Below, in pieces: positions 52,901-64,000 of a stretch of DNA of 64,000 nt. Under the pieces are notes generated by a model. That model was not told the DNA's origin and did not search any database. It saw nothing but the letters and a program-made list of their open reading frames with translations. The position numbers and the translations under genes were made by a program. Each line of letters opens with the position of its first letter. The stretch's first letter is position 1. The DNA is from Mactromeris polynyma (Eukaryota > Mollusca > Bivalvia > Venerida > Mactridae). Location of the stretch: assembly GCA_032209605.1 (NCBI GenBank), contig JASFXZ010000001.1:36832619-36896618 (forward strand), written 5' to 3'.

Positions 52901-55586
52901 AGAGGACTGTTTGTGGAAGTCAATGAAATTGTTGGAATGAACAAGAAGTTTGCATGAACAAGCATCAACAATGACAAAAAAAAGTTTTATTGATCCAATT
53001 AAAACATTATTTTACAAACTTAAGAAACTTACTATTACGCGAAGTTATTCAGTTTTGGCGTTAGTCTTAACAAATCTTAACTATTTGTGTTGCAGGTGAA
53101 GAAACCATCAGTATACATATGTACAAAGGATCATCCATCTGAACAAGGTAAATGTGAGATCACGGTACATTTCTCTAGATGCTTTGTATAACTTGACATG
53201 TGGTTTTCCCCGATAACCAAGGTCAAAGTCCACTTCACGGATCTGCTTTGATCATGTTTAAATTGTTCATTTTTTCATGCCCGTATGAAAGTAATTTGCA
53301 TGTATATTTTTGCCTTAGAGGTCCACATTGCAAAGGTCAAAGTCATAGTTAAGGTTCAAGGGTCATGTGGGATATTGTCCGAACTGTACATGTCACTTTG
53401 TCATGCATGTTGCAAACATTGAATGATTGGTATAATTGTTTGCCTCAAATTCAATTAGTGGGTATGTTGTGCTCAGATCTTGTCCTCTCTCTCTAAGGTC
53501 AAAGGTCAAATATAAGTTTAGGGTCATGTCTTCTCTTGTCTCAACAGTTTAATCGACATGCAAGCAGCAATTTAGGTAATTAGCAGAAACGATTGCCTCA
53601 TTAAGACATAGTGTTGTGCACGATTCCTATACCCTGTGTCAAAGGTCAAGGACAACATTTAGGGTCAAGGGTTATTGCTGATCATATCTGGGCTGTAAAA
53701 TCACCTGCTGTGAGTATCTTGAAGACAATCTGCAGAAATGTTTGTCTTAGAGGGACGAAGATTTCCAGCTTCACCCCATCCCATTTTTTTTATGGCATTT
53801 TTTATTCTTACTAGTGACCTAGCTGAATGGATTTACGGTTGTTGCCCTTTGTCGGTGTGTGAAATATATACATCAATTTCATACAAATGTACATTAATTT
53901 TCAAAAATATATATATTTGGAATGAGCTTGCCCATTTAGCTCAGTGGTTAGAGCACTAGGTTGGGAGGTCACTGTTTGATTCCCAGGCTTGGCCGGTCAT
54001 GTCCTTCTGTGAAATTTGGCAACACTTGGCTAGTGGTGGTAGGGAAGTTAAACCGGGTCTCTAAAAATCAACTAGCCTGCATCCTGGACTTGTCTATTTG
54101 CTGATTAGTGCTGCCAACAGTTGAGTTGTGGATAGTTTAGGACAAGTCTGTTTTAAAGGTCTGGACTAAATGCTATATAAATGGCCCCCACAAAGTAAAA
54201 TAAATCTTAAAGTGCTAACTGCTAGTACTGGTTGATAATTAATTCCTGGAGGAAAACTGCTTAAGTCAACTGACTTTTGTGAATAACTGAAATATTGTTG
54301 AAATGTGGCGTTAAACTCAATTAAAACAAACACATATTAAAAATAACCATTGTAACGTAACTTTGAAATGAAGCCAGTTATACACTGCATAATTATAATT
54401 TATGAAGATCTGTTATTTTTCTTCAAATTCTGTTTTGATATTTCTCTCATAATCCAAACATATGAACAACAAAAGTAAATGGTCTAAATAAAAAATATTA
54501 TGCAATTATGATTATTATTGCCCTATTAATGTGTAAATAATATATTTTCAGTGATAACTACAGAAAAGACAAATATTTTGTTACGGTACCTGCATCAGCA
54601 ATGGGACAGAAAAGTAAGAGTTATTCTGGTCGATAGATCACACTTGTCTTGAACTTCTTCTCTAAACTTCTTCTCCTCCTGAACCACTTGGCCAATTTGT
54701 GCAAGATCAACAAAAATAGTCCTTAGGTGGTCCCCTTTCAAAACTGTTCAACTAAATTATTCCATTCCACACCAAATTCTGGTGGCTATGGCAATTGTGA
54801 TTAAAAACTACTAATTTCGATGTAGTTTAATATAAATGTACCTTGGGTGACCCTCTACCAAGATTATTCAAATTATTTGGATTCGTCAAAAACATGGCTG
54901 CCATTGGGCAGAGCTACTTTTTCTTTTTGTATATTATGTTGTAGTGCTTTTTGTGAGAGTCTACTTCAACGAAACTTTGCCCCCTGTGACCCGGACCATA
55001 ATATCAGTGTGTCAGATACCCAGGTGAACGATTAAGGGCCATCATGGCCCACTTGTTATAGCATAAAACATCTCTCATTTGGGCTGTGAAACCTACTAGA
55101 TACATGTCTTCTGTTCATGAAATAGAGGTATTAGCCCTGGCTTCTTTCCCTTACCACTGTGGGTTTGAATCGCACCCAGGATATAGAACATGTAAGTGAG
55201 GACGCCATCCAGCTGGCTAACCGTACGTCAGTGGTTCTACCCAGGTGTCCACCTAGGGTCTTCCTCCACCCTAGTAGCTGGAGTACTCACTACATGACCC
55301 TGACTGTTTTTTTGACTTAAAGCCCCATTAGGAAAACAAATGCATAACCTCTGATGCCTTAGGTAGTCACCTTCTGTAGGCGTTCAGTATGGCTGCCCTT
55401 GACTGACCACTTAGGTCAGATCAACTGTACTTGTTATGTAAACATTTCCTTAACCTTATGCATACATGTACTTTTCATTTATTTCAGAACTGTATAAAAC
55501 GTGATTCTTCGAAAGCCAATTTAGAGGGTTGCGATCATGCGTCTCCTGTCAAAATGGCCCGCTTATCTCATGACGACTCAACGTAG
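49925..55586 (+). CDS. DDA1: DET1- and DDB1-associated protein 1 (5 exons, complete)
   Basis: DDA1 is a small subunit of DDB1-CUL4 ubiquitin ligases that stabilises DDB1-substrate-receptor assembly and is found with DET1. Exons: 49925-49927, 52649-52729, 53096-53147, 54552-54613, 55488-55586, all with GT-AG sites and matching phases, giving 98 residues (human has about 102, recalled). It reads [35 protein letters not shown], then [16 protein letters not shown], which is identical to my recollection of the human segment. The C-terminus (SSKANLEG to [10 protein letters not shown]) is polar and variable as in the family. The first exon contributes only the start Met, which rests on the fit of ATG|GTAAAT and the family's MADFLK start. 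Confidence 0.94.
51249..51262. promoter_or_regulatory. Perfect NRF-1 palindrome in DDA1 intron 1
   Basis: CTGCGCATGCGCAG is a full palindromic NRF-1 consensus, 1.3 kb inside intron 1. It could mark an internal promoter or enhancer. Confidence 0.5.
52649..52729 (+). CDS. DDA1: DDA1 coding exon 2
   Basis: Twenty-seven codons, [18 protein letters not shown] through GFKSN; acceptor TTTATTTTCAG, donor GTAAGT; phase 0-0. Confidence 0.94.
53096..53147 (+). CDS. DDA1: DDA1 coding exon 3
   Basis: [17 protein letters not shown], matching the family's RRPSVYLPT..PSEQ segment; phase 0 in, phase 1 out. Confidence 0.94.
53215..53680. repeat. AGGTCA-rich degenerate repeat
   Basis: Repeated AAGGTCAAAGTC, AAGGTCAAAGGTCA and AGGGTCAAGGGT motifs spaced by about 100 bp; a related stretch is at 57040-57270. 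The AGGTCAAAGGTCA unit equals the DR1 nuclear-receptor site. Confidence 0.6.
53930..54213 (+). mobile_element. tRNA-derived SINE (family 3)
   Basis: Head GCCCATTTAGCTCAGTGGTT has an A box; the anticodon-like loop TTGGGAG suggests tRNA-Pro ancestry; B box GTTTGATTCCC. Body of about 200 bp and a tail AAAATAAATCTTAAA. In DDA1 intron 3. Confidence 0.8.
54552..54613 (+). CDS. DDA1: DDA1 coding exon 4
   Basis: [19 protein letters not shown] plus RK, the most conserved part of DDA1; phase 1 in, phase 0 out; donor GTAAGA. Confidence 0.96.
55125..55350 (+). mobile_element. Bivalve-type SINE (family 4)
   Basis: B-box-like GGGTTTGAATCGC, then GCCATCCAGCTGGCT, GGTTCTACCCAGGTG and GGGTCTTCCTCCACC. I recognise this conserved body from SINEs widespread in bivalve genomes. 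In DDA1 intron 4. Confidence 0.7.
55488..55586 (+). CDS. DDA1: DDA1 coding exon 5 and stop
   Basis: [15 protein letters not shown] through [12 protein letters not shown] at 55584-55586. AATAAA at 55865 is a reasonable polyadenylation signal. Confidence 0.92.
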   Translation, partial: NCIKRDSSKANLEGCDHASPVKMARLSHDDST

Positions 55587-57039
55587 TTCCAGTATTATAG
55601 ATTAGAACATACTTTTTATGTATTCATGTAGAAGTATTTTAAATACCGGTATAATGAAGAACATTGGTGATCATTAATTTGGTGCTTTTGGATCGTTTGT
55701 TCACTGAAAGCAGTGAATGATGTATACATTAGCAGTTTTGTGATGTTCTTCATCTTAAAACAAGATATGTCTGTTCTTCGTGTCTCTATGTTAAGTGTGT
55801 CAATTGTAAATAGATGTTTTTTATTTCTTGCCCTTGATACTTTGAATTTGTTATAAGGCAAGTGAATAAATTTGGATTCATGAAGTGTTATAAAATGCAT
55901 TTTATATGATAAGTTTGGCCAAAATGGAAGTATAAGTCAACTTACTCAATGTGTATTCATCATTCACTGTGTATTGCTATGTAAGGTTGTTAAATGTGAG
56001 AACGTACATGTTTAATTGATACGTATTCTTCATCTTTCCCAATTTACTGACTTATGGTTGATGGTTATTTCTCCGATGGTTTAAACCTACATTTTTGTTT
56101 ACTTGGTGCTTAATTTGACCTTCTTAAATAGTATGTCCTTTTTAAATAGTATGTCCTTTTGAAATTCCCATCATGCGAAAATTCTTTGCAGATAAGTTTG
56201 GGTTGATCAAACGTTTTTTTTAATATATTAAGACCTTTGTCAGAAAAAAACATATATTTGTCATAAGTTATTAAAAATATTAACATTGGTATAAAAAGGT
56301 ATAAAAAACTGATCACATAAGTTTTGTTCAGAATACCACTTTTTGTGCTTCAAGGACAAATAATGCCCATTTTTGGAGTTTGTGTATATGTCACTGTAAT
56401 CTTTCAAGTGCCCTTGTTTATCATATTGTTTCAAATGCATTCTTGTGGCTGGAGAATTGTGTGGGCCTAAAAATCTCAGAAATTTGAATTTGTCAATGTT
56501 TAAAGATTCTTTTTGTGACATAGATATTTTGTTGAAATATCTTATAGTGATGAGTAGAACATCCTAAAATTTGATTTCAATTATGGACATGATTTTAACA
56601 ACTTGATTGAAATAAGCAGATTGCGGATATCTCATTTATAAGACATTTTATTTTGTGCATTTCGGAAAAATCATTGAAACCTGAGAATGCCAATGACAGT
56701 TCTCGTGTGATAACTCTAGCTGAGGACATCCTTAAAAATGTGTTTGTTTGGCATAACCTTGTCCAGCAAAATTTAGGTAAGTAGCTTATTTTTCAATTAT
56801 CTTTTATTGTACTAGTGTTGGACCTCTCAAAATGTTTTTGAGTAGAGGCCATTTTCATGGGTAGGTAGGGTTATGTCAAACAAACAATTTTTTATTACGG
56901 CCTTACAGTCCTCTGATCTTGATCTGCTTGTTATTAATTCCTTTATGGTTTAAAATTAGGTTGACAGGTTTCATTTTTAAAGTGAGCAGTGCCATAGAAT
57001 GTTTGAACTAAGCGTTTGAATTGATGTGCATGTATTGAA

Positions 57040-57270
57040 ATGCAACTTGACCCTATGACTGTGTATAGTAGGGTCAAGGTTTTCAGGAATTGCATAACAG
57101 GTGGTGTCAATGTCACTAAAATGGATGTACACTTTCTGGTCATTGATATTCATTTGAATTGGTGTATTAAAATGAAACTGACAGCAAGACCAAGGTTGTG
57201 ATTACACAAGTCAGTAGGGTAAAGGTCATTGTCACTTGGTCAAGGGTCAGTAGAGTTAAGGTCAAGGTTA
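57040..57270. repeat. AGGTCA/TGACC-rich repeat, second block
   Basis: TAGGGTCAAGGTT, GTAAAGGTCATTGTCAC, TCAAGGGTCAGTAG and TAAGGTCAAGGTTA, the same style of repeat as at 53215-53680. Confidence 0.55.
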
Positions 57271-57689
57271 TTTGGCCTTGATCCCCAATAATAAAAAGAA
57301 GTAAACCAGACAATTAGAATCAAACAAGTCTTTTGGAAGCATATATCAATAACAAGACTGAGATTACTTATACATAGGTTCAAGGTGGCTGAAACACTAA
57401 AAAGTGCAAAAAGTGTCCAAGTGAATGAAATGCAGGTGCAGATAAGATAGGTTAGGATTGTATTTGAAGCCATCGGAGCCTAAGTAATTTGTACCAGTTG
57501 TATTGTTTTGGTAAAAAATTGATATGCCGATAGATTTGAGAACGCTCGGCTCAAAATTATTTTGTAGTCATATAAATATCTGCCTGTCAGAGTTTCTGAA
57601 TCTCCTTGCTCTTTTGTTAGAATTTTTGTTTTTTGAACTGGAATGCTCCATACTCATGTTTCGATCCCTTCATCAGGCCATTCTTGATG

Positions 57690-57865
57690 GCATATTTGTA
57701 TGTGGTACTCTAGTGAGAGTTTGTGCCCCAAATCGGACAGGTTTTGATTTGGATCTTAACAATTCCAGAATTTTGAGAGAGTACTGGTTAGTTACCAGGG
57801 AAGATGACATGAAGAGTGATTAACATATGTTGTAGGAACTTGTTGACAATTGATGTCAAGTTTAT
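57690..57865 (+). mobile_element. SINE-like repeat family 2, copy 3
   Basis: GAAGAGTGATTAACATATGT, then TGTAGGAACTTGTTGACAAT and TGATGTCAAG match the 3' parts at 31600 and 44470. The head has decayed. Confidence 0.55.
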
Positions 57866-59223
57866 AAGCACTTGAAACAAGAGAATTGGGTTGGCAACAG
57901 TAGCTCGACTTTTTAATTTGTTTTAGTTTTAATAGATTTTACACACACAAAAAATGCTGCTCAGAAGGGCCCTACAAATTATTGTGGCCAATTTTGGGGG
58001 GTCAGTTGGGGATCTGGAAAATGAATAATTATAGATGGCTGCATGGAAGTACAAATGTGATAAATTCTAAATGAGTTTGTGTTTGTTACATTATCGGATC
58101 AACATGTTTCATTGTATATAGAGAGATTTGGTCAGTATGTTATGGTTATTAATTTGTAAAAAATTGTTTTTTATTATTAATTTTGCAATGTGCTATGTTA
58201 TATAAATGTTCTGTATAATATTGTATCTTCGAACTATATAACTTACATTCACATTTGCTGAGCGCACCCATTTTGACCTTTTCGATTCAATTGTTAGTTT
58301 GTAGAATATTCAACTGTAATGTCCTTTGCAATATTATTAACATCTAAAGATGTACATGTCATCATGCAACTGTGTGTTAAATTTTCTTCCGTGGAATCCC
58401 TAATTTTCAGACTTTTGCAATAAAACTTTTTGTAAATATCTGGGGTATAGCTACTGAGTTAAGCATTTGTATGCAAGCATTTAAGGGCTGATCTAGGGGC
58501 TCTCTCCGACGGGATTTTTGTTTTCCAGTGCCATATGGGGCCTTTTTTATGACTGTACACCAACCTACTGGTAATTTAAATTTTTCTTAGATAGAAGATT
58601 TTGAAAATATCCCAATTTTCGGATATTTAGCCAATTTTTCTTGGACATCTGTTCTGAAAATGTATTAAAAATGCAAATACCTGAGAAAAGGAAATGTTTT
58701 TTTGTCAAGCCCAAGTTTTTGAAAATTCCTTGTGAAACCTTTCTTTTCTGAAATACCTGTACTTCATTCTCCGAACCTTTATATTTTTCACTCCCAAGTT
58801 TGTTGCGTCGTTTAGGAGCAATGAATATTTCATTTATATTTTAATGTTCACTTGTGAAAATTACAGCCTTATGATACTTCTTGCAAATATCGTCTTTAGT
58901 ATTTGTGAAGGCAGTCTCAGATTGATCAGGTAGGATCCCGTCGTCCTCTCAGCAGTCAGTGAATTGCCTGTTCGTATTGGCGGCATCAGATTAGATGTTC
59001 AAAATAACACTTTATTTGCTCTTTAGATTGTAAAAACTCATTCAAAACCACCTTTATTTGCTAAATTTATAAAAAGCTTTATTTTCATTTATGCCAGCTA
59101 GGAGACCTGTGTATATGCGTGCATGTACATGCGTGTGTCCTTAGGCATCCAATTAACTTTCAGTGTAGAAAAAAAACAAATATGAATTTACAGAACTCAG
59201 CTGAATGTATGTAGAAAAAAGTC

Positions 59224-59466
59224 TATATGAGCGCCGCTATGCGATTTCCAACCTCTTCTTAAAGTGACGTCATTTCCAGAATACGTCACATGTGACGTCA
59301 CCATGTACTGACAGTAAGCAATATTTGCCCCTTATGGCAGTATGAAATTGAAGTAACCATATGGAGTAAATATTGTTTCCTGCTTACAAATAGTGATACC
59401 ACATGTTGAGATTCTTAAAATGACGTCACAGAAGAGGTTGTAAATCCCATAGCAGCGCTCATATGT
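59224..59466. mobile_element. Inverted-repeat element carrying CRE sites
   Basis: TATGAGCGCCGCTATGCGAT at the left end is matched by the complement of ATCCCATAGCAGCGCTCATA at the right, and the similarity continues inward through AACCTCTTCT and TGACGTCA for about 55 bp. TGACGTCA occurs at 59265, 59293 and 59421. It is 243 bp with no ORF. Confidence 0.75.
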
Positions 59467-60451
59467 GTTTGTACTAACATGTTTTAAACTGTGATGAAAT
59501 ACAGTGTATCTGTATGTACGCTGATATCATTGTTATAAGCTATATGATGTAAATCCGGGCTTGAGATTATATTCACTACTCGGCTTTCTTTACTCAAATT
59601 TTCTCTGCCAAGTCAGCAGAAATTCTATGCAATGGGTTGCAATGCATACTGAGCACCGAGTATTCGTTGTGATCCATTTTCATTAAGATTTGAGAGTTAA
59701 TCTGACATTTTAGTGTTAATCTGACATTTGAGTGCAAGTACTTAGTGTTGAGTGACAGTTTAGCTATAATCGGGCGCTCAGCGTTTTACCGGGTATTTCT
59801 TGCTCAGTTGAAGTGGATATACGTATACATATATTATATGTTGTTATTCTTGATAAAATCTATACATTTTATATGTATGTTTGACGACATTACATGTAAA
59901 TTCTGAGATTTTGATTAAATCAAGAATTTGTATACAATTGTACATGGATCCTTGTTGTTTGTTGCTTTAGGGTAATACTAAATGGTTTAAGCTGAAAATG
60001 AATATTATTTAAACATCATCATTTTATTTCATTGTAATGCTTCATATTAAGAGGTACATGTAATGTATAATTTTTTCCAAGTTGCAAAAATCCTTCATTA
60101 GATGGGCTAAGATATCCAACTTGCTCATTGTTCAGATATTTTAGGGGTATTTCTTTTTTAGTGTTCAGAAGTAAATGTAAATATTAAATTCTTCTCTCTG
60201 AGCAATGGACAATGTTCGATACTTGATTCGTCTGACAAATCTACCAAGTCTTGTATGCTCTTCACATTAACACTTGAAATTTGAGATCAATATCTGTGCA
60301 CAAAACTTCTCATTCTATTCTCATTTTGACGGCGTATACATTATTGTTATATTTTAGTAAATATTTTGATGAAGTTAAGTCACATATAGATCGTTGTAAC
60401 TTATGTAAGTTCATAATCATATCAGAAATAACAGAAAATTAGATTTTAGCT

Positions 60452-60634
60452 TGGAGATCAATCTCAAGCTTGAATTATAGAGATCAATCTCAAGTTTAGA
60501 TTAGAGAGATCAATCTCAAGTTTAAATTACAGAGACCAATCTCAAGTTTAAATTACAGAGATCAATCTCGAGTTTAAATTACAGAGATCAATCTCAAGTT
60601 TAAATTACAGAGACCAATCTCAAGTTTAAATTAT
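60452..60634. repeat. 26-bp minisatellite A
   Basis: Seven units of GAGATCAATCTCAAGTTTAA + ATTACA. Each contains the near-palindrome GAGATCAATCTC. Confidence 0.92.
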
Positions 60635-61519
60635 GCTGGTTCTTGTTTCTGGTAGCCATGTTTCTGTGTTACATGATGACGTATTAATCCACATTGGTCT
60701 CTTTGCTGTATAATGTTCTTGTTGTTAGATCTTTTAGATAACAATTGTTATTAGTTTATCATGTGTAATATTACATGTAATAAATGTTTTAAACCATGAT
60801 TAAAGTGTAAATCTCATGATGTATTTTGTTTTTATTTCCTGTTTTGGAGAATTAGAGAGTAGCATGTCTTCAGTGTATAAAAGTTAGCAGACAAACTGGC
60901 TGATAGAATCAATGGCCACTCAATTAGGAGAGTATCTTTTCTTGGAACTTAAACTTACAGAGAATGTGAGGTTCACTGTAAAATCTAGGACAACTTAGAT
61001 TATCAGTCAAATCCAATCCCAGTTTGATGACGAGCAAGTATATACCTGCATACCCAGTGTTACAGTCCTGGAAACAGTCCAAGATGCAAAGTATGGTGTG
61101 TATGTATATAGTAGAGTCCCGGAATTGGCTCTTGTTAATCTTCAAAAGTCTGTACATGTATTACTAACTATGACAAGAACAACAAGATAAAGAGATTAGC
61201 TTTTATTTTGTCATCAGGCGAGCTGACATTCTGACATTAATATTCCTTTTATACCACTAATGATAAAAAAGGTTTTAAAATACATATACATATTACAATG
61301 TGAAATGATCAGAAATATAAACCTTGTTACATCAGTGAAGAGTTTATTTCATACATGACCTAGAGTGAACATGAAATTAAACAATAGAAACAATATTACA
61401 CAAGGGTCCTTAAAGCACTATACTCGGGATAAAATCTCTAGCCTTAACTTTAAAAATAAACATATAAATGCAGAAGGTGTAGTACAAACATTGGTAATTG
61501 ACAAAATCATACGACTAAG

Positions 61520-62210
61520 GCAATAGTAAGATCTTCGTACATCAGTCGTCAGTAAGATTTTGGGACATCAGTCGTCATTAAGGTCTTGGGACATTAGTCG
61601 TCAGTAAGATCTTAGCACATCAGTCGTCAGTAAGATCATGGGACAGCAGTCGTCAGTAAGATTTTGGGACATCAGTCGTCAGTAAGATCTTGGGACATCA
61701 GTCGTCGGTAAGATCTTTGGACATCAGTCGTCAGTAAGATCTTGGGACATCAGTCGTCAGTATGATCTTTGGACATCAGTCGTCAGCAAGATCTTTAGAC
61801 ATCAGTCGTCAGTATGATCTTGGGACATCAGTCGTTAGTAAGGTCTTTGGACATCAGTCGTCAGCAAGATCTTTAGACATCAGTCGTCAGTAAGATCTTG
61901 GGACATCAGTCGTCAGTAAGATCTTTGGACATCAGTTGTCAGCAAGATCTTTAGACATCAGTCGTCAGTATGATCTTGGGACATCAGTCGTTAGTAAGGT
62001 CTTGGGACATAAATTGTCAGTAAGATCTTGGGACATCAGTCATTAGTAAGATCTTGGGACATCAGTCGTCAGTAAGATCTTGGGACATCAGTCATCAGTA
62101 AGATCTTTGGACATCAGTCGTCAGTAAGATCTTGGGACATCAGTCGTCAGTGAAAGATCAGCAAGATCTTGGGACATCAGTCGTTAGTGAAAGATCAGCA
62201 AGATCTTCAG
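61520..62210. repeat. 26-bp minisatellite B with higher-order pattern
   Basis: About 26 units of GTAAGATCTTGGGACATCAG + TCGTCA. Variant units recur in a fixed order (GCAAGATCTTTAGACATC, then GTATGATCTTGGGACATC, then TTAGTAAGGTCTT), which marks higher-order duplication. The last units carry an insertion GTGAAAGATCA. Confidence 0.93.
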
Positions 62211-64000
62211 ACTATGGTTATATCTTATTAGTCAGAAAAATTCTAGTACAAACGAAACTGAACCTTATAAAAAGGTATTTGGAATACAGAATGATGAAAT
62301 GGAGCAGACATTGTATATACTCCATTTGGTTCATGTTGATGTGGATAACAAAGAAAACCAAATTTGCCAATTCCATACATGAACATATACGATAGCACTT
62401 GAATGATAAGTGTTTATCAATGCCCATTTTTCAGAAGGAATAGTTTGCACTGAAAGGATAAAAAATAACAGAATATAACAAGCACTGAAAGAATTCTATT
62501 GAACTACGGGAACTTTGCATTACTAATATATAATAATGTAATATAAATTATACAGTTGCAAAAAGGGCCATGGTAGGGGTCAAACAATATATATATGAGG
62601 AATGAAATGGAACATCTTCTTAACGGGATTACCATTTCCAGAGGCAGTTCATTATGAACTATAAGCTGAGAGATAAAGTAAAACATTATAAGATGGGAAT
62701 GGTTCAACAAAACAATTCCTTTAATGCATTATGAATTCTTAAACTATGCTAATGAGACATACATGTACATTATCATTTTTACAACAATTTGTAGTCATTA
62801 AGACCACTGGAATGTATTATTAAAGAAAAATTACACATTTTTTTACAAAGTAAACAAACCGACAAATTGATGGAGAAAATATTACTATAACACCTGTTTC
62901 TACCTACGAGCATCAGATACTGGACAGAAGTACATGTAGTCTTTTACGTCAAGCAAGTTATATGTGGAATGCAATACTGGCCCATTTAACAATGGTAAAC
63001 CGTTCTGAAAACTGAGATTTTTGAAGCATAGCATTTGTAGATTTAGAAGAATAATACTAAAACAACTATTTCAGAAATATATTCAAGAATATGATTGTGG
63101 TTTCAATAATAACATGGGGTCAGGGTTAACGGTAGACTACGAGTGTTCCCTGCTCCAGGTTTGATCTTACCAAACAATAACAAAAGCACATAGAGAAATA
63201 ACAGACCCAGACAGCTGCCATATAACAGACACAACAGTGTAAAACTACTATGTAACAATGTATTTTAAAATGTTCCAGAAAATCTGAATTTTCTGTACAA
63301 ACCATCAAATGGCCCATTGTTGAAGCTAAAAATTACTCTGTGACAATCTATAAGCTGTCAATATCTTACATTCATATTCCTGTCAAAACATTAATGTGTA
63401 GTACTGTGAAATCTTCACTTCATACTCCAGCTAAAAATATTGAATTTGAGCCTCTGTCAAAACCTCTACTTTCATTTCTATTTCAAATTCTAATCAAGAA
63501 TAATCCATTTAAAACACAGTTAAACAAATTTGTAATTCTTCAAACAATTCTGGAGAACAAATGACAACAAAACAATACCTTAGTTTGAACACAAAAATTA
63601 ACAATCGAGTGTAACCTTCATATTTCCATCAAAATGCCCTTATTTGTCTGTATGTATGGTTGTCATTTAAATGTTGTAAGAGATAAATACAGATGTCCAG
63701 TGCATTTTGTTTCTAGATCAGCAATTTATTTCAAGTTTTAAACCAGACCAAAGCCATTTTGTCTGTAAAGTTACCAGGCCACAACACTGTACAGAGTTCT
63801 ACAAGACTATTATCTGATCCATAAATGAGTTCATAAGAATTCTACAGGGTCAAAAACTGAACTTAAGAGTATGGTTAATGTTTTCATAGGCCGCATGACT
63901 AAATCTGAACACAAAGTGAAAGTAACCGAAAGTATTCATTCTTTATGTATGCAGACAATAAGTACATTTGTTTTGTTTTGTTATTATCTGTTTATACAAT

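Larger units (their letters stand above)
49928..55487. other. DDA1 introns, non-coding content
   Basis: Intron 1 (49928-52648) holds a perfect NRF-1 palindrome. Intron 3 (53148-54551) holds AGGTCA-rich repeats and a tRNA-derived SINE. Intron 4 (54614-55487) holds a second SINE. No other gene recognised. Confidence 0.6.
55587..64000. other. Downstream of DDA1: no gene recognised
   Basis: The first few hundred bases are DDA1 3' UTR (AATAAA at 55865). The remainder shows no conserved exon on either strand. It contains a SINE-like copy (57690-57865), a CRE-bearing inverted-repeat element (59224-59466) and two minisatellites. The last 1.8 kb could be the 3' UTR of a minus-strand gene beyond the right edge, but nothing proves it. 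Confidence 0.55.

Noticed and set aside
55616..55900. 94-codon minus-strand frame after DDA1
   Set aside because: It lies in the DDA1 3' UTR, ends at the polyadenylation region and has no conserved motif.
61520..62210. CRISPR-like regular array
   Set aside because: Units are directly tandem with no unique spacers, in a eukaryotic genome; it is a minisatellite.
62132..64000. Possible 3' end of a minus-strand gene at the right edge
   Set aside because: Only AT-rich sequence and scattered TTTATT motifs are present; no coding exon supports it.

Overview
The window is AT-rich eukaryotic DNA with genes split into short exons, consensus GT..AG introns and many short interspersed repeats. The gene content (endophilin A, COPS2/CSN2, DDA1, an astacin protease with ShKT, CUB and kringle modules), the tRNA-derived SINEs, one with a body I recognise from bivalve genomes, and the many small hairpin elements point to a lophotrochozoan, most likely a bivalve mollusc. 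I could not run any search, so homology calls rest on reading the translated exons. Almost none of the uninterrupted open frames is a gene; the real genes appear only when exons are joined by splice site and phase.

Layout. (1) About 1-8359, minus strand: the first two coding exons of an endophilin-A (SH3GL-type) gene; the rest lies beyond the left edge. (2) About 8360-15223: intergenic DNA with repeats, including four identical 71-bp tandem units and a SINE between two 76-bp direct repeats. (3) 15224-36563, plus strand: a 22-exon gene for a secreted metalloprotease of about 966 residues. Its modules in order are signal peptide, propeptide with a furin-type site, astacin catalytic domain (HEIGHSLGFYHE), EGF-like, CUB, kringle, ShKT, CCP/sushi, ShKT, CCP/sushi, and an unassigned C-terminal module of about 187 residues. 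(4) 39919-49793, minus strand: a complete 11-exon COPS2/CSN2 gene, 442 residues. (5) 49925-55586, plus strand: a complete 5-exon DDA1 gene, 98 residues. (6) 55587-64000: no gene recognised; a palindromic element with CRE sites and two 26-bp minisatellites.

How the genes relate. CSN2 and DDA1 are head to head with only 131 bp between start codons, so they almost certainly share a bidirectional promoter, which has an NRF-1-like site. Both products act on cullin-RING ubiquitin ligases: CSN2 in the deneddylase that switches them off, DDA1 in the DDB1-CUL4 ligase. The protease gene and CSN2 converge tail to tail. The most unusual object is the protease: nearly every accessory module sits on exons that start and end in phase 1, and a ShKT-CCP pair occurs twice, as expected from exon shuffling and tandem duplication.
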